NCBI GenBank assembly: GCA_003260075.1
Contig: QLIY01000184.1
Location: 126,929-190,928 of the forward strand
Reading direction: 5' to 3'
From: Phallusia mammillata
Taxonomy: Eukaryota > Chordata > Ascidiacea > Phlebobranchia > Ascidiidae
DNA length: 64,000 nucleotides
A program made the position numbers and the translations under genes. Below are positions 25,073-35,972 of this stretch, piece by piece; positions within the stretch are counted from its first letter, which is position 1, and the number at the start of each line of letters is the position of its first letter. The notes under the pieces were generated by a model, which made no database searches, was not told where the DNA came from, and saw only the letters and a program-made list of their open reading frames with translations.

Positions 25073-26373
25073 ATGGTAAGGGTCTTGTAGCATGGAAGCA
25101 AGTAGTTGTTTAGAAGTTACCTATCAGCGAAATTCAGTCTAAGAGTGCTTTAAACATTGCTGACTGGAAAGTATAATCGGCAGCAGTAATGGAGACACAA
25201 AGTAAAAAAAACAGATAATGGAAACGAAAGCGTATATGAAACAGGCACATCCTTTTGCAGGCACCCGGACGTAAAGGAAAGAAGGAGGGAGGCAAGAAGA
25301 CCCAGAAGTCAACCTCCAATGTTTTCTCGATGTTTGACCAAAATCAAATCCAGGAATTCAAGGAGGTTCGTAACTACAATTCTGTGCTTTTGAAGATCCA
25401 CATTCGATGGCGTTACTTAATCAAATACATTTGAAATAGTTTTGCTTACACCAGTCTCTACAAACATAAAGACAAATTAATTTTCATTTTAGGCTTTCTC
25501 CATGATTGACGCCAACAGAGACGGATTCATCGACAAAATCGACTTGAAGGACACATATGCATCTTTGGGTAAGTCGACAAATGCGTTCACTTTACAACAT
25601 GCACGCTAGAATCTCTAAACCAACTAAGGGCAATGCCGTGAACCACAAATTTGAAACAGGTGTACGCGATATCAAGATGGAGAAATTGGAAGCAATGGTG
25701 TTGGAAGCCCCGACCGCCATCAACTTCACAGTCTTCCTTAACATGCTTGCCGACAAACTCCACGGTACTGACCCAGAAGACACGATTGTCCAAGCCTTCA
25801 AACTGCTTGACCCTGAACAAAAGGGAGTCCTCCACAAAGATTAGTGAGTTTCGCTGTCCAAAACCAAGTATTTTTCAATTATGTGTAACACGACTAACAT
25901 TATGTACTTTCACAGTATTTCCGGCCTTCTGATGTCACAAGCTGACAAATTCACCAAAGAAGAGGTAAGTTTTTAAAATAAATTCAGATATTTAACTCGA
26001 ACGTATGATAATAATGCTACGCCGCTAGGTGGCAGCAAGCACAAAACATACGAATACCGTCGACCCATAACAAAACAAAGTTGTTTGAAGTTGGTACATC
26101 CGCTAGGGTTCAAACCGTACAAACAGGATTAAACCAAATGTTATCCAAGTTTGAAATGTAATGCTGTAATCATGGTTTTAGTTGTTGCGATTTTCAATCC
26201 AACTTAAAAGTAGTCGTTTGGCAAGTATGAACCCAAATTTACTTTAACAATAAGGCTCATTATTTTATTCACAGATCGATCAAATGCTGGAAATTGCTCC
26301 CGTTGATGTTGCTGGTAACCTTGACTACAAGTCACTGTGTTACATCATTACTCATGGTCAAGAGGAGGAGTAG
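25073..26373 (+). CDS. Muscle-type myosin regulatory light chain, gene A, six exons
   Basis: Calcium-binding EF-hand subunit that wraps the myosin II lever arm and tunes contraction. Exons: 25073-25075 (ATG only), 25261-25365, 25493-25568, 25660-25843, 25916-25964, 26275-26373; 171 residues. Seen: a basic N-terminus then [11 protein letters not shown], where the Thr-Ser pair corresponds to the myosin light chain kinase site of the family; the divalent-cation loop [12 protein letters not shown] of the first EF-hand; the family segment [10 protein letters not shown]; and a C-terminal [10 protein letters not shown]. Exon 1 contributes only the initiator Met, a layout I recall from vertebrate RLC genes. 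Compared with gene B it lacks the intron at the GTDPE junction, so one 184-nt exon covers what is split in B. It is a tandem paralogue of gene B, about 4 kb downstream. Probably expressed in larval or body-wall muscle, judged from the promoter. Confidence 0.93.
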
Positions 26374-26495
26374 ATTTGCTAAAGCAAAACGCAACCATTT
26401 CGCTTCTACGTTTAGCTCGTTTAACTTTGTTTACCTGTATATAAGTTTGTACACATGTTTTGTCGGCAAGTGGCAGAACTTAAACCTGCTGTAAC

Positions 26496-26497
<2 letters not shown>

Positions 26498-26568
<71 letters not shown>
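26498..26568 (+). repeat. 71-base poly-C tract in the 3' UTR of RLC gene A
   Basis: An uninterrupted run of 71 C begins about 125 nt after the stop codon and ends before AGCGGATGG. It creates spurious polyproline and polyglycine open frames. No flanking duplication is visible here. Confidence 0.9.
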
Positions 26569-26691
26569 AGCGGATGGCGCTGTGCGATGCGGATGTATTG
26601 TGCAGTGCGCAACCGTTGTCTGTCAGTGAATTTCCCGGACGAAGAACGCATGTTGTGTTGTGTAGCTGTTGTTGTGTGACTCGCTAGTCAA

Positions 26692-26697
26692 AATAAA
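26692..26697 (+). terminator. Polyadenylation signal of RLC gene A
   Basis: AATAAA, about 320 nt after the stop codon (about 250 nt without the poly-C tract). Confidence 0.6.
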
Positions 26698-29600
26698 ACT
26701 TGCCACAAAATCTGACTGACCTCGTTTTTTAACACCAGGATTTTAAAGTAAAAAATCGACCTCAAGTTAATTTGAAAACAAATAGGATACCATTCAAAAC
26801 ACAATTTAACAACCTTTTTCAATAGATACAAAAAAAAACACTGCCAATATTTAAAGTGATTAAAGAACAAACAAATTTTGAAAGCAGCGGAGTGAAAGCA
26901 GACATATTTCTTCAAGCCAAGCAATGATTTGTTTTTTTATATAATTTTGACTTGATAGTATAACAGTTGCAAACAAATTAACATCACCATAATAGCAGCT
27001 GGCCACACGTTAAATAGAAGTTCAGTGCCGAAAAAAAAACTATTCAAAATTTTTAAGGTTTGATGAAAATGCATTCGATTTCGGCGGTCAACCTAAAATT
27101 GTTTGATCTATTTGTCAGTGATTACACGGGTTTTCTTGTACCGGCACCTTTTAAGTTTTGTGTCGGCCAGCTTTGATTGGGGGCGATCACAGGATCCCAC
27201 GTTTCCACAGCTTGATACCTGAATTTCGGAATGTAGTCGCGTGTTTACCCTCAAAACAAGCGTGAAACAATGTCGGCGCAGAACCAGGCTTTATCCAAGC
27301 AAAGTGGCCATGGAGGCGGTGGGTTTGATCACGTAACCTAACCCGCTTGCCAGCCAGTTGATACAAATCATCCCAAATCGGGCGAGGGAGAATCATTGGG
27401 CGCATAATTAGCCGTCGCAATTCTATGGTGCAGTGTGCGCCGATCGCGGTGAGCTATGTTTATGGTATAAACTCGCGACAAGGGAAAGCGGACAATGACG
27501 CGGCTTAGGAATCATCGACGGTGAAAGATTACCCTGCTGTCGAAGCACCTTTTGCTAACAGTTTTTTTTAAACTGATGTGTCCTTCCGTTGCTCAAGAAT
27601 CCGCGAACAATCAATAGTGACGCCGGGTTAGGGCACCCAGCAGCCACGTCCATAACAACGAGAATGTCGTTGCTTTTTGGTCCATCTCAAATACCTTTTG
27701 TTGCCAGCCTGTCGAGCCACGTACCCACAGCACTAGCAGCATTCATTTACCGATAAACAACGCGATCTGTTACCAAACATGTCGCAGTATTTGTGGATGC
27801 TCTGCAGTTTCCTTGCCGCCAGCAACGCGGAGTCGTTTACCCTTGAAACCGTGGCGTTTGTTCTGCGTTGTTACGCCAACTGGTTTTTATTCGCCGGGCA
27901 CTTGTAAGTCGCGGTGTACACCACCGATTCCGCTGATGTGTAAATCGTGGCTAATGTTTTGCAACCCTGGTTTAACATACTTTAGACAACGGCGGGAAAC
28001 TGTTGTGAATCAACGGAGCTGTGGCTGGTAACACACATCGATTATTATCAAAACTCTTTGTAATTGAAAATTGAAACCTTTGGCTAGACTAGACAAAATC
28101 AACTTTTTACTGAATTGTGTGTGTTTAAAAGTCGTCCAATACACGAACAATATTCTAATTAAAACCATTTTAGTCAAGTGCGAGAGACTGTTGTGAATCA
28201 ACGGAGATGTGGTTGGTAACACACGTCAACTATCAAAATTCTTTGCGGTTGGAAAATAAAACATTTTGCTTAAGTAGATAAAATCTTTTTTTACTGAATT
28301 GTTGGTGTTTTAAAAATCGCTTTATACGAGAACAAAAAACATTATTCTAATTGAAACCCCGACATTAATAGCTTGCGTCCAGTTAGAAACGGAAAAATGG
28401 GAATTGTTTTACTGACATAAAGCTTAAAACAGCAACGTAAGTTATCCCAGTTCAAAAACATCACCTCACACAAATAACTGACAGTGGCAAACCCCAGACT
28501 TCGCAAAGTGGGTCCAGTAAGATAACAAACATTCACAGATAAACCAACCTGCATTGGCACAGGGATATTGAAGCCACTCATTTTGTGGAGGCTGCACAAT
28601 AAGGGACACGTCGGGACGGAATCTACAAAAAATGAAGAAGGTATCGTGAATAGTTTATTTTATGCGATAATTTTTGTACATGTGACGACTGCCGAAAAGT
28701 TTTACTTCTGAACTATCACTGAGATGTGGAATGTTATTTGTAAAATTCGCATAACCAATAGAGCAAAAAAAGGTGCAACAGACTGATGCAAAACTTAGAC
28801 TAATTTAACATCGCAAAGTTACGTTACAGAAAGTGAATCGTTGTAAAGTTAAAACATAATGTTTATCTTTTTTATTATGACGTCATTGTAGCTAGAAGCA
28901 GTAAAGAATTAATCAGTGTAAACATAACAAGGCAAACGGAAGCGTTTGTTTTTGAATGAAATCATTCTCACCTCCTACAAGTAACGATAGTTTCGAATCA
29001 ACAGAGCTAGGAACAGCAATACAAGACAAACATTTAATACGCATACTAAGTTGGGGGATACTTGCGAGCTTATTGTTAAATTTGCGTAAGGGATCGCCAC
29101 TTGAAACAAAAGTGTGCCTCTAGCGATAGAAACGTCACGTTACTTGCAAGTTATTATGGGTAAACAATTTAAATAAAAGCGAAAGTTAAGGATTTTTTTA
29201 CATGTAGATTTGCTGTAAGCCAATATACATGAGTAATAATGAACTGCTCGGATTCGTAATATATACAACGCGTTAAATATATGCCGCGATGAGTCAAACA
29301 AAAAGCGCTTTGTGAATGAAACAACACAGTTTTCAGCGAACTTCCGGCACTGACGTCGACGTTGCAATTTTATCAATGACAGCTGGGCTACTGGTGGAAA
29401 TGACGTGCCTTGGTCAATACTAAGACAGCGGAATGCATGTATACAAGCAGTATATGTTAAAACACAAATTCCACAAGACTGTATGTTGCAGACTATTGTC
29501 ATTGTCGTAAAATATCATATTCCCAAATGAATATACTCATTCACTAAGAGTTTCAAACACCAAGCTGGAAATATGACCCTACACAAAAATTTGGTGGTTC

Positions 29601-30409
29601 ATTCCCGTACGCATTCCATTGTCTGATGAAACTTGATGCGATGATAATAATAATAATTAATCGATGTGGCGTATAACCTTGATCTTTTGGCTGTAAACTA
29701 ATACGGGTAGAAATTCATCATTTGTTCGCATCCTGAAACTGTTTATTGTCAACTGATTGATAGACTATTTTTGCAGCGTTCGGTTTCATGTTAACAATGA
29801 GTGATTGGTATTCAGGCGTACATAATAATTGCATTTGCTGCTGCACGGGATAACTTACCCTCCAATTTTTAAACGGTTCGACATTGTGAGTCCGAATCGG
29901 AAGATATCTTAACTGGGGCCGGGTGGGTTAATCCTGTTAGGACAGCACAATACGGATATATAACCGACCATGTGTCTATGCACGCAATACAGAACATTGT
30001 GTTTCGTATGCGGCGACGGCTGTTTGCGTCTACACTCTAAATGCAAGGCGAGCATGTGTTTGGCCGCTCAACGATGCTTGTGACGTAGGGTAGCAGGTCC
30101 CAAGGGATGAAAGTTGTTCGGTCTCTTAGCCACTTATGCGCGCTCCAAGAGCAAACGATAAAGCAAGCAGATGCGGGCGTGTGCTCTCCGTAACAGCTGT
30201 AGCGCCGGTATCCTTAAAAGGCAGCGGTGGTTCCACACACGCTCTCTGATCCCCCTCTGACGAAGAACTAAATATATCGGCACGCCACTTAGGTCCGTCA
30301 GTTTTTCGGTCGTCGAACGATACGAGCCCATCAGTCTAGCTGATAAGCACCCGACGAGCCTTGCAAGGGATTCTGCTGTTTTACCACAGGCAACTTTTTG
30401 CAATCAAAA
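26698..30409. other. Spacer between the two RLC genes
   Basis: No coding model is supported. It contains the diverged tandem duplication at 28 kb. The last few hundred bases presumably hold the promoter and leader of RLC gene B. No TATA box is close to its ATG; an E-box CAGCTG is at 30194-30199, and TATATAA at about 29957 is far upstream. Confidence 0.5.
27992..28358. repeat. Diverged tandem duplication, about 175 bp units
   Basis: Copy 1 is 27992-28166 and copy 2 is 28180-28358. Both open with GCG(G/A)(G/A)A(A/G)ACTGTTGTGAATCA and end in ATTCTAATT(A/G)AAACC. I estimate about 75% identity with several indels, so this is an old duplication, unlike the C10-linked ones. Confidence 0.8.
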
Positions 30410-33400
30410 ATGGTGAGTCGCGCCGTTGTTTACCTCGACGTCCGGGCAAGCGGGCGTTAGCTTAGTGAAGGAAGCGGATGGTCACACAGGAGAAGTCGTT
30501 AGTCAATTTGGGGGTGATCCCGGACAAACACTCGGGCCAAACGTTGATCGTCCTAAGTGATACGTGACATTCGCATATTGATAAAGGGAAATCGGTAATT
30601 GGTAAAGATGGCAACCACAAACAACATTTTAATTGTGACAGCTCTATACAATTTATGGGCTAAGGCAGATTTGACAGCACATTTATTTTGACCGAAAAAA
30701 GTTACAGCGCTTGTAAACGAGAAAATTTTCTGCACAGGCCAGCCGTAAAACAAAGAAGAAGGAAGGGAGCAAGCAGAGGTCGCATCGTGCAACTTCCAAT
30801 GTCTTCTCTATGTTCGATCAATCCCAAATCCAGGAGTTCAAAGAGGTTTGTTGCATGTATTGATTTGCTTGCCCCACCAAAAAAAAGCGAAGAGTGGCAT
30901 GTCGGGCAGAGTTTTGCTCGATGTTTGCAGCGGTTGGTGTTGGGATGCGTGACGGTGTGCCGTGATCCGGTACGTGACGCTCAATGATCGATATCCACCC
31001 AGTGGGTGCACAAAGGGATAATATTTTGTTACGTTTCGCCCGCCACTGCCAACATTGACATGTCTATCCCATCCAGGCAGGGGGGTAGGGACGCCTCGCC
31101 AAAGCAGAATCACTTTTAACGGAAACGACAGCTTTGCTAAGGGATGTTCCTGCATCGGGAGCGTGGATTGATAGGCGCCTATAATGGTAACCACAAACGC
31201 CAGTCATAAATCGCCGACCGGTAAATTTGCGGCATCGCTGCTGATAGCCTAACGTAAACACCGCCCAGGCTTAGTTGTTTACGTTAGGCCCGATCACTGA
31301 TTCAGTGTTAACGCTTTGCGACGCGCCTGGAAGTTGCATGACAAACCTATAAGCGCGGACTTCGTAGAAACTGTTGAGCGTCGCAAATACAAAAGGCAGC
31401 CCAGCGCTGGAAGAACAACGCATATACGGCGAGCCATTGGCGTAAACAACACGGGTGACTTCATCGTGGCGGCAAATCACCACGCAAACACAAATAAACA
31501 TAGTCCAGTGCTCGGAAGACAGGGAAGGACGTAGCGCCGTAGCGAATAACGCCGGAACTACGTATTCACGGCTGAACCGCGTACAAGAAACCGGATAACA
31601 CGACTTGTAGAATTTGGGAAAACCAGGTGATGTTACAAGCAAGCGAAGCTGGTGCCGGATAAAGCGCAACAAAACAATACCCGAAATAGAGGCTCGGAGT
31701 TTCACAAACCGTTTCAGGCACTTGAAGTGCAAACTTATAGGTGGCTGAAATGCGAACATGAAAGTCGTACGAACGGATGATCAGCTCTGTCGATCTTTAT
31801 TTTCCGCCATCACATTGTGAGCAAACCGAAACTGGCTCAGCTTCAATTTAACGCAAGCCTGATGTTCCACTGGAACCGGGCAACAATACACCGGACGCAA
31901 TAGTGACGTAATGACGTATCTTTAAGTTGAACTGATGCACATGCGCATCCTTTTGCCTTGTGTGCACGCGCTTTAAATGAAGGCTCTCGGGAAGCATAAC
32001 TACTTGCTCGGTGGAATTGTTCCCAGTCGCAGAAATCGTAACAGCTTCCTGGAAGCATTATTAAATGGCCTTAGGTTAATATAATAATGGCAGTAAACTT
32101 ATGCAGTGTTCATTAACCTACATTGGTGTTGTTACCTTCGACAAAACCAAACTTTATTTCCTATTTTGCACATTGCGTAATGGCTACAAGTTACATAGCT
32201 GCGGTGGTTTCTGTGTAAATTCCCTTCACCGAATTCCGAAGTATATCTTTAAACACACTACGATTCGCGCAGGCTTTCACCATGATTGATGCTAACAGAG
32301 ACGGGTTCATCGATAAAGAGGATCTCGCCGACACATACGCCTCCTTGGGTAAGTGCGCCGTGCATTAGGGATTACGCAAGCCGCGCCAGCTGCGACGAGC
32401 AGTGCGGGTGCGGCTTCGTCGGTTCCTTTTAGCCTGTGCTATTTAAACTGTTGTACTAAAATGTAAAAACGGTCACCTTTATGGCTAAAATGCGTGGATG
32501 TGTCAGTGACGTATACCCACGCGCACCGAAATACTTTAAGCGATTGCAACCAAATGTTGATTGCAAATTAATAGGTTAAATTTAACATGACCAAAGCAGA
32601 CTGGAAGACTTTTTTCTATACGATATAAATCGTTTAATTAGGAAACATTGCTATGTGGTAACCCAAAACTGCTAGAGATAGACATGTTTGAGGCATATTT
32701 TGGGATACGAATTGGTGTTTCACAGTAGGAACTAAATCTAAAAATGAAGCACTAAGTTTTACGACGGTCTGCTTAGGTCGTGCTGTTGCCGACGACAAAA
32801 TAGCTGCCATGCTTGAAGAAGGCAAGGGGCCAATCAACTTCCAAGTGTTCCTCGGAATGTTCGGTGACAAAATATCGGGTAAATCAATTTGTCACCGAAA
32901 TGCCCCATGCAGCCATTCCATTATTTAATACGTCATTCACCAGTCAACAGATTAACTTATTGCGTCGCCACATTTTCCACAGTTCGAAGTCCAAGAACAA
33001 GCGTTTTGTTGTTGTACGCAGAAAAGTACAAAACAAAACCGCGTTCTGTCATAACGTTTCACTTCATTTGTCATAAGCATCATTGTGATTTGCAAAAAAA
33101 CAGGAACCACCAGAAGTGACAAAGATCTTGAAGAAATGCTGCAACAGGCGCCTGGTCAACTTAACTTTACAGTTTTTCTGTCTATGATGGGTGATAAGAT
33201 TAAAGGTAGCCACGAAACTTAAACTACGCCACTGTTCAAACAGAATGCAACACATAAGGCGGAAGGTTTTGTCCATTATTATCAGCGAACACAAACCAAA
33301 TGAACACAAATGCACGCTTATTTCCGTTTTTGCATGAAATACTACATCACAGATGCGCAACAGAATGTCGCGTTTATATCGAAGCCCACAAATTCATTTT

Positions 33401-33975
33401 TGTCGCAAATTCACTTTGTAAGTTTTTATTACTTGATATAAAGCGTGTTAATCACTTTACGTAACAGGTACGGATCCTGAGGAAACAATATTAGCGGCGT
33501 TCAAGCTTCTTGATGCAGATGACAAAGGGGTGCTTAATAAGAAACTGTAAGTTTGTTATTGTGTAGCGATATTTATGTTGATAGTTTTACTAACGTCAAA
33601 AATATTTTTAAGGCTGGCTGACATCCTGACAACTCAAGCTGACCGGTTCAACACATCTGAGGTAAACATTGTAATGTCAGAAATAATAAATTTTTCCCGG
33701 GCGAAAAAGATCTCTTTTGGTAGCCGACAAAGGAGAAGTTTGTCGCGTGCTTTTGGCAGCCTGCAATACCGGAAATAAAATACATATGTTTCCTGGTGAA
33801 AGTACGCATTGTGTAGCACAGAAGAAAACATTTTGTGGCACTTTCACCTCATGTAACTTCCTTGTTTTGATCTCAGCTTGCCCAGATGTTTGAAATTGCT
33901 CCCATCGATGCAGCCGGCAACCTGGACTACAAGTCGCTCTGTTACATCGTTACGCACGGCCAGGAGGAGGAATAA
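30410..33975 (+). CDS. Muscle-type myosin regulatory light chain, gene B, with two alternative exons 4
   Basis: Same role as gene A. Exons: 30410-30412 (ATG only), 30738-30845, 32273-32348, then either 32777-32878 (4a) or 33104-33205 (4b), then 33468-33546, 33613-33661, 33877-33975. Using either version of exon 4 gives 171 residues. Seen: a basic N-terminus with [11 protein letters not shown], the classical myosin light chain kinase Thr-Ser site; the EF-hand loop [12 protein letters not shown]; the GTDPEE segment; and a C-terminal [10 protein letters not shown]. Exon sizes of 76, 49 and 99 nt are identical to those in gene A, confirming a shared origin. Exons 4a and 4b have the same length and phase and both align to the corresponding part of gene A, so they look like a mutually exclusive pair. 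Including both would also keep frame but would duplicate about 34 residues. Confidence 0.92.
32777..32878 (+). other. RLC gene B exon 4a
   Basis: 102 nt, phase 1 at both ends, preceded by GCTTAG and followed by GTAAAT. It encodes [17 protein letters not shown] then [16 protein letters not shown], matching the RLC consensus around the FTVFLTMFGEK segment. Confidence 0.88.
33104..33205 (+). other. RLC gene B exon 4b
   Basis: 102 nt, phase 1 at both ends, preceded by AAAACAG and followed by GTAGCC. It encodes [17 protein letters not shown] then [16 protein letters not shown]. It lies 225 nt after exon 4a and is clearly homologous to it at the protein level but well diverged at the DNA level. 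Confidence 0.88.
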
Positions 33976-34281
33976 ACAGCCAAACCGGATCAAATAGACT
34001 CGTCGTGCGCTTTGCGTACGTCGCAAATCCCTAATATTTTAAAATTTATAGTTGTACGTTTTGTTGCTCAATTTCGGACGGGGTCATCCCCAAAGTGAAA
34101 ACGCCCCGCACCTTATATGTTTATGCTTTGACGTGTCACACCCCTTACTCTACTCATTGTCGCAGGTTTAGCGAGTCGTTATATGAAATAAGCCTACATG
34201 TTTGGACTACACCACCGTTTAAAGTCCCACGTTAAAGGAGCATGCTCAGTCGGACAGGCTTTCTGTATCGTTTTGTCAGGC

Positions 34282-34287
34282 AATAAA
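34282..34287 (+). terminator. Polyadenylation signal of RLC gene B
   Basis: AATAAA about 305 nt after the stop codon, the nearest canonical signal I found. Confidence 0.45.
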
Positions 34288-35972
34288 AGATTTAACTGTT
34301 GTCGGGCGCTTGCTTGGCCGGTGTTGGTGGGCCAAGATGGAAGCGCGGGGGTCGGTGTGATCTGTAGGAGTCTTGCCCACTTGCAACCTCGCAGGAAATC
34401 TTGTCGCTGTGGAGAATTCTTTCCAAATCCAAAACCCAAAACAAGATGACACATGCACTGTGCAGACGGTGTTGGACAGTGAAGGTGCCGCGAGAACCAC
34501 CAGCTGCGTTAGTACTGCGCAGCGTTTGGAAATTAGAGATAAAGGAAAACTCTTTTCCGCTCATAGGGTTTTAAACGGCCGGTGAATCAACGCACGACGC
34601 CGAATATCGATCATACGCATTATATAGGTGGGATCGGGTATATTTGAAAAACAAATCGTTTACTAAAAACTTAAAATAATAAGAGCCAATCTGTATTTTT
34701 TGAAAACCCACTGCTAAAAATGAGCAAAAACGATAGCGATGTTCGAAAATTCGACGCCGTTAAATGGGTGGCTGTCACTGACATAAAGAGAAATTAAATG
34801 ATAACTGCAATGTGGTAGGAGCAAAAAAGATACAGCCACAGAGCAGAGCAAGAGAAAAAAGACAAGACGAAGCACTTCCGCTGCGCGCACGCTTCCGCTT
34901 TTGAATTTTCACAGCGATTGGTGCGCGGCTTATTGTTACGCTCCCTGCTGCGCATGAAACGTTGGGAAGGTAAATGTTGGGGCGTGATGAAGCGGCGAAA
35001 CTGGCGGGGCGGGCTAATCGGCGCCCAATATTTTCGCAATGGCGGGATATTTACAATCCGTAGTCCTCTAACGTGGTAGTGTTGGAAATAGATGTGTGGT
35101 ATATTTGCCGCACACTTTCGGTGGTTTTGTTCACTAATGTAATCACACAATGAAATTGTATGGAGGCGTTACAATACCATGATCAGTATAGGCGGCTCTC
35201 GCTGCTGAGAGCAACGAGGGCACGTTACATACGCAAAAGGAAATGAGTCGACGTGCAGCAGGCGAAGGCCGGTAGCGTACGAAGAAGCGCACACGCACAA
35301 AGATGGGCGCCCAGCAGCAGCAGAATAGTATAGGCAGCCGGTTGCATGCAAATGGTTGGTAAGCGAGAGATAGATCGCACAGCAGCATATGTCGCCATCG
35401 CGACTGCGGAACAAAGGCAGCGGTAGAGCAGAGGCCGGCTGCGACAAACTGCAGGACAAGGTGGATGTTGGCAATGCGACCAACTAATAATATTTTTTTC
35501 TTGATTTCATGTTCACGCAGGTTATGTAAGATAGAAAGGTGGAGAGTTTGCTGGTAAACTGCGAATGGCATCTTCACGCACGTGTATTTAATTAACAGTT
35601 TTTGCAGCACAAAAATGAAATAAAAGGTAAGCTAATAGAATCTTTATACAATTACATTTGCAAAACGAAGGACACATTTACAAACTTTTAAACAAAGATA
35701 AAGAAACGTCAATAAATGGGCAGGAGCGATATTAACTAAGAGCAATAGCTCCAATTGTTCCGCGTTTATGTAACGATTTCAATGTATTGCAATATTTTGT
35801 TTTCTATTGCGCAGTTTTTTCCTGTAACATGAATGAATCAGGAAGACCGTGCAAAAAAGCAACCCAACCATAACGTACTGAAATTGGATGTATATTTGAG
35901 CGCTAAAAAGAAAGAAAGTCGCAGAAAAGCGGGAACTTCACGTCCAAAAAAATTTGCGGTTTTTAGAACAAA
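34288..35972. other. Spacer and probable promoter region of FoxI gene 1
   Basis: No gene is supported. A 155-codon minus-strand open frame (35143-35610) has no recognisable motif. No TATA box is obvious near the FoxI gene 1 start. Confidence 0.5.

Noticed and set aside
26421..26679. Polyproline (plus) and polyglycine (minus) open frames
   Set aside because: They exist only because the 71-base C tract contains no stop codon in any frame; the tract is in a 3' UTR.
31271..31759. 162-codon minus-strand open frame
   Set aside because: It lies wholly inside intron 2 of RLC gene B, has no recognisable motif and no supporting start context; random composition.
35143..35610. 155-codon minus-strand open frame upstream of FoxI gene 1
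   Set aside because: Cys- and Phe-rich translation without domain or splice partner; more likely promoter region sequence.
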